NCBI RefSeq assembly: GCF_002078875.1
Contig: NC_034412.1
Coordinates: 7,232,948 to 7,296,947, forward strand
Length of the DNA: 64,000 nucleotides
DNA from: Numida meleagris
Lineage: Eukaryota; Chordata; Aves; Galliformes; Numididae
Direction: 5' to 3'
Shown here: one piece after another, positions 24,601-36,200 of the stretch
Layout of the letters: each line of letters opens with the position of its first letter
How positions within the stretch are numbered: the first letter of the stretch is position 1
Program-made: the position numbers and the translations under genes
Notes under the pieces: generated by a model
Database searches by the model: none
What the model was told of the DNA's origin: nothing
The model's input: the letters and a program-made list of their open reading frames with translations, nothing else

Positions 24601-27060
24601 CTTTTCAATATTTCCACATCTTTCTGTTATAATGATCCAGGGAGAGGGGCTGTATGCTTTTCTTTTTGAAAAGTGCCTGGAGAGTGCCACTGCGTGTGCC
24701 AGCAGGTTAGCAAGGACAGAGGGGATGTGCTAGCTCAGTCAGGCTAGTGTTCTCTTGTAGAAGTTTTCATTCAGCAATGGAAAACTGCCCCTCTGAATTC
24801 ATTCTTCTTTTTTCTCTCTGACCACCAACCTTGGTGCCAACTCTGATTTTCTACATGAAAATATCAGCTTGATATTATGGGAGTCATTGGTTAAAAGGTA
24901 TGTGCCTCATGTCTGTGCTTTTATCACCTGCCTCACACGTGGGCTGTCTTACTGATCCAGGGCGCTTTCTGTCCATGGATGGACTAGTTTATGCTCTTAA
25001 AATCAAAGTGTATTTTCAAAATGTGAGGAAATTGAAGTACTTGGCAGAAGCAAGGCAGTCCCTCTGCGAATAACAACCTTTGGTCTTCCAAAAAAGGGAT
25101 TTAAGTGGGAAAAAAACGTCAGAAATTGGCTAAACAGGCCATAACTATGAATCTTAACTTTATTAGAAATTTGGAAGTATATTTAATCACTGCTGAAATT
25201 CTGTTCAGTTGATTTTTGACTGTTTATTTCAACGAATAGGGTTTTCTAACAGTATATGGAAGTTTGCTTTTAGTCTTCATGCAGATGAGTGTATGAATGT
25301 TGTTAAATAGTATTTAAAAGGCTTTTGATTATAAAAAGATTTAAATGTTCTTTTGCGCAACTGAGGTTCTGTAGTGCTGTCTGTTGAAGTTACAGCACTG
25401 CATGAAGCCATTAAATACTGCATGCAAATAAATATTTGTACACAAGGTGGTGATGTTAGCAACCAGCTTCTTTGTGTTAACAATCCACAATAAATAACAA
25501 CATTATTTTTTCTGAGAATTTTTCAGCTAACTTTGGGTACTCACATGAGGACGGATCTAAAATATCAGCAAGAAAACTGTGAAATCTTCTCAAGATATCA
25601 ATGAAAAATAAATGTGAAGCTTAAAAAAACCTTCATCTCTTTCAGGGCTTCTCATTTTCTTATGGTATAATTACACCATGAGAATCGTATAAAACTTCAA
25701 ATACAATGACGGTAAAAGCAACATGTATCAGAAAAGATAGGTAACACAACCTTTTATTAAAGATACCTTTCATATTTTAAATATTTCTCAGTCTACAACT
25801 AACTGGTTTAAAAATAGCAGCAGTTAAGACTGGCTGGGAAGAAAGGGAAGTCTTTCTTTTTAAACTGACATAGGACATGGATAAAGCTAAAACCAAGGAA
25901 AGGGGTAATAAATAATGACAACAGATGTTTGTAAACCTTTTGCTCCTGTGTTCACTGTTTCCATGTGTTTTCTTGTCTTGATGTGCTGTCAGCCTCCTCT
26001 CACCTGGGACTGGTGATATCTTATCAAAGCCTAAGCAGTTCCTCTTCACAACAGGCAGATAATAGTGCCTTTCAATTTATCATACTAGAAGTCTAAAAGA
26101 ACCATGGGAACGATTGGTCAGGTGACAGCTTGATGGACAGCTTGACAGCCCTTAGAGCATCATGGGAAATGGTTGTCACCTGATTTTTCAGAGCAACTGG
26201 GGAGATAACCTTCAGCATGACAGGAAAAACAAAAATCTGAATATTTGTGTAGGGTTTGCTAACAGTCATAATGCTCACTTAAGTGATAATGGGGATGAAT
26301 TTAGATTACTTGAAATGGAGTTATCCGAGCTGGGATCTGTTTAGCCTGTAAATGTTTTTGACATCTTTAGCTGCCTTTCAACACTTTTGCTGAATGTGTA
26401 ATTCTGCAAACAAAGGTAATGTAAGGAATTTAGAGAAATCATTTGTATTTTGTCAAGCTATCCATGCAAATAACAGATATGCTGTTTGCTGAATTAAATA
26501 AAAAAAAGCTGTTTTATTATTATTATTATTGCTTTGCACATTATTGTCTGATCACCCAAAATATCAGTCCCTAGCCACTGTGAAATGAATCTCTCTTTCT
26601 GACACTATTTTAGTGTAAACCAGACAGATGTTTGCATCTGAAATGACCTTCACAATGGCCACTGCTGTGGACTCCAGCTGAGATTAACAAACAGGTCAAA
26701 TATTGACCTGACAAAGAGAATGTTCTACTCTTAAGACAAGACTGAGGCCTTTGAAAAGAAAGTGTGTAATGCTGACATTGCTGCCACCCGTTTTTGCTGC
26801 TGTGGATAAAAGCTAGACACAGTTTTCTAGGTAGTGTAGTTTTACTACTTCACATAAACAATGAGAACAAAAAATCTTGAAAAATAGGATGATAACTATA
26901 GGTTCCAAAGCTGAAACTGAATGGTAGAAATGGTTAAACATTTTATTTTATCTCCAAAACCTGGACTGATGTTGTATCTGTGATGCAAGAAATTGATGTA
27001 GAGGTCTTGCCCTCCTCCTCCAGGAGGAATAGAGGAGATTGATGCAAAGGTTGGACTCCA
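21661..27060. other. Unique DNA without a supportable gene
   Basis: No gene can be supported. At 24086-24125 a long pyrimidine run ends in TCATGCAG, a good splice-acceptor-like sequence, followed by about 370 bases of CT-rich DNA. No matching donor or open frame makes it an exon. A TTA/TAT microsatellite lies at 26514-26530. A run of TAATATAATA units is at about 23684-23700. Confidence 0.55.
26514..26530. repeat. (TTA)n microsatellite, short
   Basis: Five to six TTA units follow GAATTAAATAAAAAAAAGC-type sequence. It is a short tract with no apparent role. Confidence 0.75.
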
Positions 27061-27069
27061 CATGGAAAG

Positions 27070-27130
27070 AGCCAATAATGTGACTCAGCTGATCAGTATA
27101 AATAGGAGGAGGTGCTTTGGCCACCATTCT
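27070..27130 (+). promoter_or_regulatory. Candidate core promoter or enhancer: CCAAT, AP-1/MARE-like, TATA
   Basis: In order on the plus strand: GCCAAT at 27071-27076, TGACTCAGC (AP-1/MARE-type site) at 27081-27089, and TATAAATA at 27097-27104. That spacing would place a start site near 27128. All three elements are close to consensus and in the normal order. Against this, the sequence downstream shows no exon-like frame (the 82-codon frame at 27112-27360 is interrupted by a T run and has no domain), there is no CpG island, and each short motif is common. It could be a promoter for a non-coding RNA, a decayed LTR promoter, an enhancer, or chance. Confidence 0.25.
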
Positions 27131-30100
27131 TACATTTACTTGAAAACTACAGGGCTAGTTTGAGTGAGTTATCAAAGTTTCTGCCTTTTTTTTTTTTTTT
27201 TCTAGTAGTACCTTGCTGCACATTACAGAATGTTTCTGTCAGATTCTTTTCCCACCAGTCTAACCACAATGCTGTTACATTCCTTTACTCTTCTCTTTGT
27301 ATTCATGATGTCCACACCAACTTCAGCTATGTTTGCAGTATTCCAATTACCTTCTTTTAATAATTTTTTGGGGTAGTGGTCTTGAACAGCTGAGTTTTCT
27401 TTCAGCTCTTTTCCCATTTAGTTTTCTGTTTCCTCCTCTCCCTTTTTTCTGTTGTGTGAAAAATGGCCGATGCAATTCCTCCTAACCACAGAACCTTGTC
27501 CTAGGCAACTTTCAACTAGTGCTGTGTCAGCTTTCAATTTGAGAGTCCCTCTTTTAAAACATGCTTGAACACCTTTTCTAGTAAAGTTTATAAGCCCCAT
27601 ATGTCTTCCAAGCAATATATTATTTCCCTCCGGTGAGGGAGAGATCATGTAGATACATACTTCTGATCACTAACATAAAAAAACACAAGTTTTTTTCACT
27701 GTTAAATACTCTCTCCCTCTTGTCTTTCTGGAAGGCAAATATTGATACGCTGTCAGAAGTTTTAGCAAGATATAGTTGCTGTCAGAATTCTGCCATTAGA
27801 AATTTCAAAAGTTAAAGCAAAGCATATTTAGTATTCATAATGTTTTGTAGATCTGTTCTTAGCAAAGTTCTAAATAAAAGCAATGTTGTCCACGTTACTA
27901 TATCATTATACTAGCATCTGGTATCCAGATAATTAAGAAGTTTGTTATTTCCTAATATAACTTTAACTAGGCTGTTTTAGTAAAATTGATATATTTCTTC
28001 ATCAGAAGCCACTTTTCTATTGGAATTGCAGTTTAAAATAATAGCTTAGTATGTGACCATGTGCAAGTATGCATAATACGTCTATGCACACATCCTACTT
28101 TACACTGAATATTCATCCAGCAAGGTATAAGATAATTGCATGCTGCATGTGCTCGCGGATGTCCACAGCACTCAACGATACACTGGCTTTGGGCAAGCTA
28201 TGGCAGATGGTGTATTTGGATGTGGGTTTTTCCAGATGAAGGTAGAGAAATCTCTCTTTAGGCTTTCACAGCTTGCCATGTAAATACTATTGTTCTGGTC
28301 AGCTCTGATTTATATCCAAGTCTGTGGTAAGATAAAAAAGGGCCCTTACCCTTCTGTCACAAACTCCTCTTTGTTGAAGTTTCTTTTGTGAGATAGCTCA
28401 TACTCTGACTCATCTTTTTTTCAATACCGCGTTTAGTTTCAGAACTCAGTACTGTTTTACTCAAAATATGCTTTGATTGCAAAGTTAATATTTCCTGAGT
28501 AAAAACTGCGGATATACTTTAGATTGAGTGTATTAAATAGATTCTGTATCATTTTTGCATACTGGTACTGAAAGAATCATCTAAGTTGGGCTTTTCTTTG
28601 TTGTTTTTTTTTTTTTTTTTGAATAGTTGTAAGATCTCCTACTGTAAATGAGCATAACAAAGTATCTCTGAGTGTACTCACGAATTCTACAGAATACAAG
28701 TTGCAAGTGAGGGTTTTTCCCTCTGCATTTTTGCAAACAAACAATGCGGTTGTCAGAAAACCTAATCAGTATTTGAGCTAACAAACGACCAAACAAAAAA
28801 GGTATTTAGCAGGGCCTCTGATTTCCCTAATGACAGAATATACCCATCAAGGAAACTCTGTAGCAGCTGCTCCATTGTGTTAAAGATTTGAAGATGTCTT
28901 CGTCTTGAAAAAGTTTGGGGAGTTTTCTTTACTTTTACCAGAGAATATATTAAAAAATCATTATAATTTCTTTATGGTGCGGAAAGACACAAACTTAATA
29001 CTGCATTCTGTGACTGTATGTACCTAGTTTTTCAGTTTTGAAATAAGGTCTTATGTGGTAACTGTGATCAGATAATTGCTGATAAGAAATAGGACTTGCT
29101 TACTGGGCGCTGACATAACATCCGTCTGGAAGAACTCCAGTGTACACTTTGCAGGAAAGAGGAGAATCCTTATTCAGTTAAGGGTGATAGCTTATTTTCT
29201 GTAATTTTAAGTCACATCCCCTTTGATTATTAATTATTTTATTTTGGTTGTTTTTATAGTTTAAGTCCAAAACATCAGTTGCTACAATGATGAGGTTTTC
29301 AGACAGTTCTAATGCAGTACATGTATTATTTGCATGACTGGGTGAACACTGAAGATCTGTTTTTCCCTCGAGATAGAAAATTGATCTTGTGTTCAACAAG
29401 ATCGATATTGATAAGATATTGAGCTTAGCTGAATTCAATGTCTGTTCATAACTGCTTACAAAATTCTACAAGTGGCAGCTAGAGGAACATGGTAATATAA
29501 ATGTGGAGACTTGAATCATATGGGTAAGGTGAAAGAGTAGATAGAAGAGGATGAATTGTAAAATAAAAGTAAATGGCCTGAACAAGAGAGGGAATGCAGG
29601 ATGAGCCAAGAGCAGTCAGTAGAACTGAGGCAGGGGAAAGAAGAAGAGGCTGAGAAGAATGAAACAGCAGATTGGAATGGCTTAAATGAAGAGCAGCTGT
29701 GTTGGAAGTAATAAGAATAAAAGTTCCCAGGCAGAAAGATATGCTCATCTGTCATTCATCCTGAAACTTTATGGTATTCTGGTTATATTGACTTCATGAC
29801 CATTAGTATTATGGAGACATGGAATTAGACTGAATTTTGATCTATATTCTGTAGAAAATGAGCATAGAGAACGTTGTATGGAACATTAGTGAAACCTGGT
29901 TTTTCTGAGAAAATACACTGCAAATGTTTGAACTCCACCTGGAGTTTCCTGAAAACGGATGACTTTATGGCTGGTTTGTTGCTTTGATTACAAATGGAAG
30001 AAACTGAGATGCAAATAACAGAAATTATGGCTGCTTAGCAGTGAAGAAGAGTCAGGCTTCAGTCTCCAGTATTCAGTAAACTGGAGGCAGTGTAGGCTTT

Positions 30101-30779
30101 TTTCCTGAATCCCTTTGTATATGATCTTGACATAGTCTGTCTCAAAACAAGGAATATGTTGTGTCTGAAGAAATCCTTGATGTCTTTCCTTTTTCACAAA
30201 AACACGCTTACGTGATTGAGTTTCATCTCTGTGTTCTTCATCCCTGAGTAGATGTCATCTACTTTTGGAGTTATTTTGAAGGGAGAAGCATGATGGCATA
30301 GAGAAAAGTGTAGATCTCTGCATCATCTATGTATTTTTGACATTAAGTTTCTCTCAAAGTCTGCAAGTATGGAATGCATATATAAATACATGCCCCCTAG
30401 ATACTCTAGGATTTATTATGGGAGTCCTCAGGGTGGGACTGAGTTTAGAGGTCTGCTTGAATGATAGGAAATTCACGGAGCGGTCTTAATGAGACAATCG
30501 CGTCCCTACAACTATGAGTACATTGTTGAGTCTTGTTTGTTTACATCTGATCAGGAAGTTAGGGTCAGAGTTAAAGTGAATTTACAGGTTGACCCGTATG
30601 TGCTTTTTGAAATCTGAGTAAAATTTGATTAAAGTAATGCATTGTAGCAGCTTTATATCTTTTGCCCTGTTGACAGTCCCATCAGTAAGAAATGTCAGCG
30701 ACTTTATTTACAAATTCATTCTACCTTGAAGTGGACATAATCCATTTTAACTCATTGCTAGAATGATAAATTCAAATTA
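27131..30779. other. Unique DNA without a supportable gene
   Basis: A T run near 27187-27201 followed by CTAGTAG resembles a splice acceptor, but nothing coding follows. A second T run is at about 28603-28620. From 29500 to 29740 the plus strand is strongly purine-rich, which creates two overlapping reverse-strand frames made of Ser/Leu/Phe residues. That bias, not coding, explains them. Confidence 0.55.
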
Positions 30780-31180
30780 ATTTGTCTTAATTGAGACACC
30801 TTTTTTGATTTGATATTTGAAGAGAGAATTAATTCAGAGCCATCTGTTATCTTACTTTGCCTTGGTTAATGATAGGCCCAGCAGTTTTGGGAAAAGAAAT
30901 GAGCAGGCACGGGGGTCAGTGTCATTATCTGGATTATTTCATGTAATGATAATGAAGTCAGGTACATCACTGCAGCTAAGACTGCATATAGTTTGTTTAG
31001 CAAAGGCTCTTGCATTGACCAATTCTGGTTTTAGATCAAAAGGCTCATACTTCTGTTTTGAAGGAAGTGTCCTAGTTATTAGCCACATGCAAAGAGTAGA
31101 GAGTAGGTGTTATATCTGTTTTCTTTTGTCTTTTCTTGATCCCTTAGCCAGTTCTTTCAGATTAGGGATTTGACAATGAA
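30780..31180. promoter_or_regulatory. Candidate enhancer-like block
   Basis: Complex sequence with TTAATTGAGACACC, GAGAATTAATTCAGAG, TTGGTTAATGATAGGCC, and a repeated ATGTAATGATAATGAAG segment, giving several homeodomain (TAAT) and GATA-type cores. A 118-codon plus-strand frame (30817-31173) covers it. That frame has no recognisable domain, and I consider it a by-product of low stop-codon density. The block sits 1.3 kb before a second such block. Conservation is untested. Confidence 0.25.
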
Positions 31181-32489
31181 ATGGGCATGTTGAATTGGAG
31201 ATGTTCTGAAGGGAAGAAGAGTTGCCCAGTTAGACGTACATCCTTATGAGCTGCAATTATGCAACTTCTTCACAGCTGTAAGTGGGACTGATATGCAGGA
31301 AAAGTGATTTAATTATTGGAGTGGGACTGCTAGAAGCACAGCAATATAGAGATGACAATAAAGTGATGTTAAATATATTGAATTCAAGAAGTGACTGCTA
31401 CTACGCAAATTTTGACTGTGAATCTGCAAACGCTTCACTGATCCCATTACATTCATTTGTTTTCTTAAACTCGATTGGCCTCTAATGCTTAGTACCAAAA
31501 TTTTTTTTAACATATATATATGTCTTCTAGTTTATATGTATACATATGGTTTTTAATTTGCCTCATTATACCTGTCTTTCACTACTTCACTGATGAAAAG
31601 GGACCCCGGAGGCATAGAAAAACACTGCCAGAACATGATAAATATCCTTTAACACGAATGAGAATTAGGCTGTACTAGCTTTCTGGCACAAGCAGAAACT
31701 TTCAAAAAATGTTGCTTTTATTATTTTGCTTATGAGGAGGAGCTTTTGGGATAAGACTAAATAACTTTTCATACATTAAATAAAAGTTCAGTACTATGCA
31801 AGGAAGGATTCTTGTCTGCTTAACTGAGATGGGAGCTGAAAAATGAAGTGACTTAATCAGTGTCCTGTACTGAGTCTTCAGCAGTACCCGGACTCGCATG
31901 CAAGCATCTTGCTTTCCACTCTCATCACATAGTGCCGAGCTGGAGCAGTTCCACTGGCATTATCCTGGGCTTGCACCTGTTTTCCAAGGATCAGTTCTAG
32001 TTGTGGTTGTTTCATGAGGATGTTCACATTTTAGTAGCTTTCACTGCAAATGGCCCATGCAAATATTTTAATGTTCTCTTTCCTTGACTAAATAGTTTAA
32101 GACTACACCAAATTTATTAATATTATTATTTTGCTAATGCACTATATTCCGTATTTGATAGTAAGCAGTTTCACATCTGTGGCTGAATGATAGAAGCTAA
32201 AGCTGATATGGATTTTCTATTTTCCATCACTCCATATCATTTGTAAACTCTTTAGTTCTGTAAAAGATCTGCTTTAAATAAATAAATGTATCCTGACTAA
32301 TCCTCTTTGAATAAGTGGAAAGCATTTAATCCCATGATTCTGTAAATCCAGGGTAGCTGTCAAATTGTGTGTTCATTTTTCTGTATTATCTAAATCGGTT
32401 TGTATCAGATCTTTCATTGACAACAACAGTTTGTTATTTGGATTAAACACCTCTCGTGCTCTATAACCTTTCATTTAAGAGTCATTTGC
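31181..32489. other. Unique AT-rich spacer
   Basis: No gene. It contains two 14-base AT palindromes close together, ACATATATATATGT (31510-31523) and ATATGTATACATAT (31534-31547). These are expected in AT-rich DNA and are noted only because they are adjacent. Confidence 0.55.
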
Positions 32490-33200
32490 ATCCCTTTTTT
32501 TGGCTGCTACTTCAATCATCTGTATTTTAGCCGTTCTTTGGGAATATTTGCTGCTAAATATTCACACTGTTTAATTTATTTTTTTTTCAAATCGCTAACA
32601 CTCCTTCAAGATCTGGAATTCAAACTATTTTTGTTTGTGTCACCGAGAGGCTGAATTCATCTTTCAGTTTTCAATTTAAGAAAATAAAAATAGATGATTC
32701 ATGAACTTCGTTTCAAAATTTTTAAAAGTGGTTCATTAATTGAACAGCAGCTGGGGGGAAAAACTAATCAGCTCATTTCAACTGGAATAGCTCATTATCA
32801 TTTTGTCTGATGAAATCTTTGGAGGCTGGTTTCATGGGAAACGGGTCCTTAATACAGGAGCCCCTCAACTGCCTGGAAAAAGGTCGATTGCACCCCATAC
32901 GGTAATTAAAACTCGTATTAGGAGACATACTTCCATTTTTAAATTGGTAGAGATAGAAGTCCTCTTATTGCCTTTTGAAATGAACAAGATGTTTGGGTTT
33001 TCTCGTTTCTTCAAAACAGTTTTTAGTGGATCAGACTGAGAAATATTGATTTCTAAAAACAGATTCAATATGAGATGCCCAAGTAGCTGAAATGTTTCTC
33101 TCTGCTGGTAAATCTCTTCATCTTGGCTCCAGAGTTGTATAGAATTACATCTCAATTTCAGTTGGCAATATCCAGAGTTGGGCAAGCCTGGGAATCAAGG
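32490..33200. promoter_or_regulatory. Candidate conserved enhancer-like block (about 700 bases)
   Basis: A long non-repetitive block with many homeodomain and related cores: GTTTAATTTATT, AAATAGATGATTCATG, GGTTCATTAATTGAACAGCAG (an inverted TTCATTAATTGAA), AACTAATCAGCTCATTTC and ACGGTAATTAAAACTCG. CpGs are relatively frequent (CACCGAG, AACGGGTCC, GGTCGATTG, TACGG, CTCGTATT). Opposed frames at 32803-33039 (plus) and 32865-33185 (minus, 106 codons) overlap, which argues for low stop density and not for coding. This is the strongest enhancer-like block by composition. Tissue or target gene cannot be inferred. Confidence 0.35.
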
Positions 33201-36200
33201 AGGCTATGGGGAAGGTACGTATAAGGCAGGCCCGTATCTTGAACAGTCTTTATACCGCTTATGTAGGGCAGACTCTTGTTTCTTGAGAAAGTAGTCTCAT
33301 AATTAAAAGCAAGCAACGATCAACATTAGAGTGATAAAACAGTAAAAATTGTAGAAGGTAAACTTTTACTGTTCTTCAATGTCAAAATATACAGACTGTT
33401 TTTTAATTTCTTTTTTACATATAATAATAGCATCGTTATTTTTAAAAAGAGCTCTTCATTTTCTTGGAGACAAAATATACAGCAAAATACAAGCAGGTGA
33501 TTGGTGTGGTTTTTAAGGTTTGTCATGTATCAGTGTCATTCTTCTCATTCAAAATGTGCATACTAGCATAACGCGATACAGGTTGTGGGTAACTATTAAA
33601 ATTTTATAAACTCCCAACGTACTACTTAGCTGAGTAGTCATTTGGATGAATTATTGTACATCTGTTGTGAAGTAACAGATGAAAGATCTCCCACAATTTT
33701 TGCAACTGAAAACTGTAAGTAGTGAAAGTAGTAGTGAAAAATGAATGCTTTGTTTAAGCTTCCACATCAGTGCACACTTTTAAAGAAGGAAAGTAAGACA
33801 GATTATAAAACTAAATTCTAGTTAAGATTGTTTAACTCCAGTTTAGCTATGATTTTTTTTCCTATTTTTTTCACAGTAAATAATAGATTTCTTTGAAAAG
33901 AAAACCTCATTAACTTACAAGTATTTTTTTTTTGTGAGCTGTTAACTTTCTCCAGAGAGAATTGAAATAAAAGCAATTTCTTTCTACTCTTACTTTTACA
34001 CTGTGGGGGGAAATATCTCCTTTAATCACCATTCAGCGCTCATATTGCTTGCAAAAGCTTGCTCCAACAAAGTGAACAATTTTTAAAAGTTCTTTCTGTT
34101 TCTCAAAATTATAATTTCAGTTAATAATGGCACTTTTTAACAACAGCAACATTTCTAATTATTTGCCTTTTAAATTCTGAACAAGTAGAGTTCAGTGGAT
34201 TACGTTTTCTAGTTTCTCTCTGCCACCATGAGGGCAAAAATTAACTCTTCTAGGATAAGTTGCTATCTTCACCTTACGTAGAAGCTGAAAACTCAACAGT
34301 ACTTGGAGCACTTATTAAATACTAAATCTCTCTAAGATGCGATGATGGCACTATTAAATCAAAATCTTTGCTGAAGGTTATTGGCCTGGTTTCCATCTTG
34401 TTTCTCACTACCTGGGGGAATAGAAGCTCTCAGTCTTCTCTTGGAAGCATCACTCAGGGAGATTGTTTGTTCTATGCAAATAATAAATGAGAGCTCAACC
34501 CCCAAACCAAACAGGACGCACTACTTACATTTAGGATACTGTCTTTTATGTAGCAAGTATGGGATGAGGAATAACTGTGAAGGACAATGTTTGGAAACTA
34601 TGCAAATCTGTCCCTTTACATACGCATGTGATATGTTTACCTGATAAAATGTGGGTTTTAGCCTCCTTTGCTTATCTAAACTCACTGGATTCTCACAGAC
34701 ATTTCAACTTTACTGTTGATCTGTTATGATTTTGGACGTGCGTAAGTTTATCCTGTAAACAAACCACCCCGAGCTTTATGCATTCCCTGTAGGAATAAAG
34801 CTGTTATTTCTCCATGAGAAGATGAACTAGAACTCAGGGATACTGCACAATAAATCATTAAATTTGTACTATGTGGTTCTCAAAATAAATTGCCAGTTAT
34901 CCAATGAATTTAAGTAATTTGTCACAGATATACAGTTTAATTGTTGGACTGCTTTGCTGCAGTTTACCTTTATGTACCTTTTCCACCTTCTTCTTAAAAG
35001 TCTGTAATTTGTTTCTGCCCTTGTATCAGCAGCACCAGAGGTTTGTCTGCTTTGCTTTAATTGTGCTCTGCGAAAGACAGCTTTGTGCTTTGAGCTCATT
35101 CTAATAATTATATTTTATACCAGTGCTGGTGATACGAAAAAAAAAGCTTGAAAATAACAAGATAGAAGTAAACAGAATTTTTCAGTGATTTTCATGGGAT
35201 AATATGTCAGGGAGTTGAGTATGAACTTCGTTATCCCCTTATAATTACCTTAATCATGGATAATTCGTGCCTGGGAGAGCCATATTAGAATCTGTTTCAT
35301 TCTCTGATACAAGTGAGTTTTATGGTGGGCATGACTAAGATAAGTGAATACACTATGTTTTCGTCAAGAATGCCAAAGTGAAATGGATTGTAAGCAAAAG
35401 AAGAAAATATACTTTATTATCATTATTCAGTTTGGAGCAAAAAAAAAAGAAGAACATCAGCATTTAGAATTTTAATTTTTTTTTAACCAGGTACAATAAC
35501 CATGAACAATGGACATTTTACACAGAAAGAACCCTATTGTTAAGTTTATTTGGGATTTTTTTTTTCCAAGGATATACTTATATCAGTGTGTTATTTTAAG
35601 TGACTTTAAAAGCATCAAAGTTTCTTTATTGAAATAAAATTAATAATTAATAACCTAAATAGATATATTTTGTTCTAAATTCTGTGAATTATCGGTTGAT
35701 AGTCCCCTTTAATGAATTAGAGACTTTTGAGGATGGAGCTTGTCGTTAACACACATCATCAGCTGATGCATTTTAATAATACATAGAGTTGGAAGAGAGA
35801 GGAAGTGTAAGCTACTGAAGCCTGCAAAAGCAATCCCCTAAAGCTTTCATGTTTTATTTGAGCATATGTTTTGGAAGTGGCGGTGTTGACACTGGTGACA
35901 CTAATCTCCTCTTTATCTTGTTTTGATTAAAAGGATATTTGAATATTATTTTTGGCAAACTTTTATCTAGCCTCAAAGGGGTTCCCTCGTAGCAGCTACA
36001 GAGAGAAATGACCATAATAAACACATTGTAAGATACACTTATATCATACATTATAGCCACTGTTGATGTACTCCAAGAATGCAAAATACTCCCGAAGAAA
36101 TCAAATGAGCTTGTGTTCAGTGCCAAATGTTTGCTAACCGAGCTGTGTGAATGATTTCAGCTGTGTAAAGGAAACGGCGTTCGATTATTCAGTAATTCAG

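Noticed and set aside
29500..29755. Overlapping reverse-strand frames of 89 and 79 codons
   Set aside because: They come from a purine-rich plus strand giving Ser/Leu/Phe-rich reverse translations. Two frames are open over the same bases and neither has a domain.
34222..34231. Perfect Kozak context GCCACCATGA
   Set aside because: The frame closes after 17 codons and there is no transcript evidence or conserved peptide.
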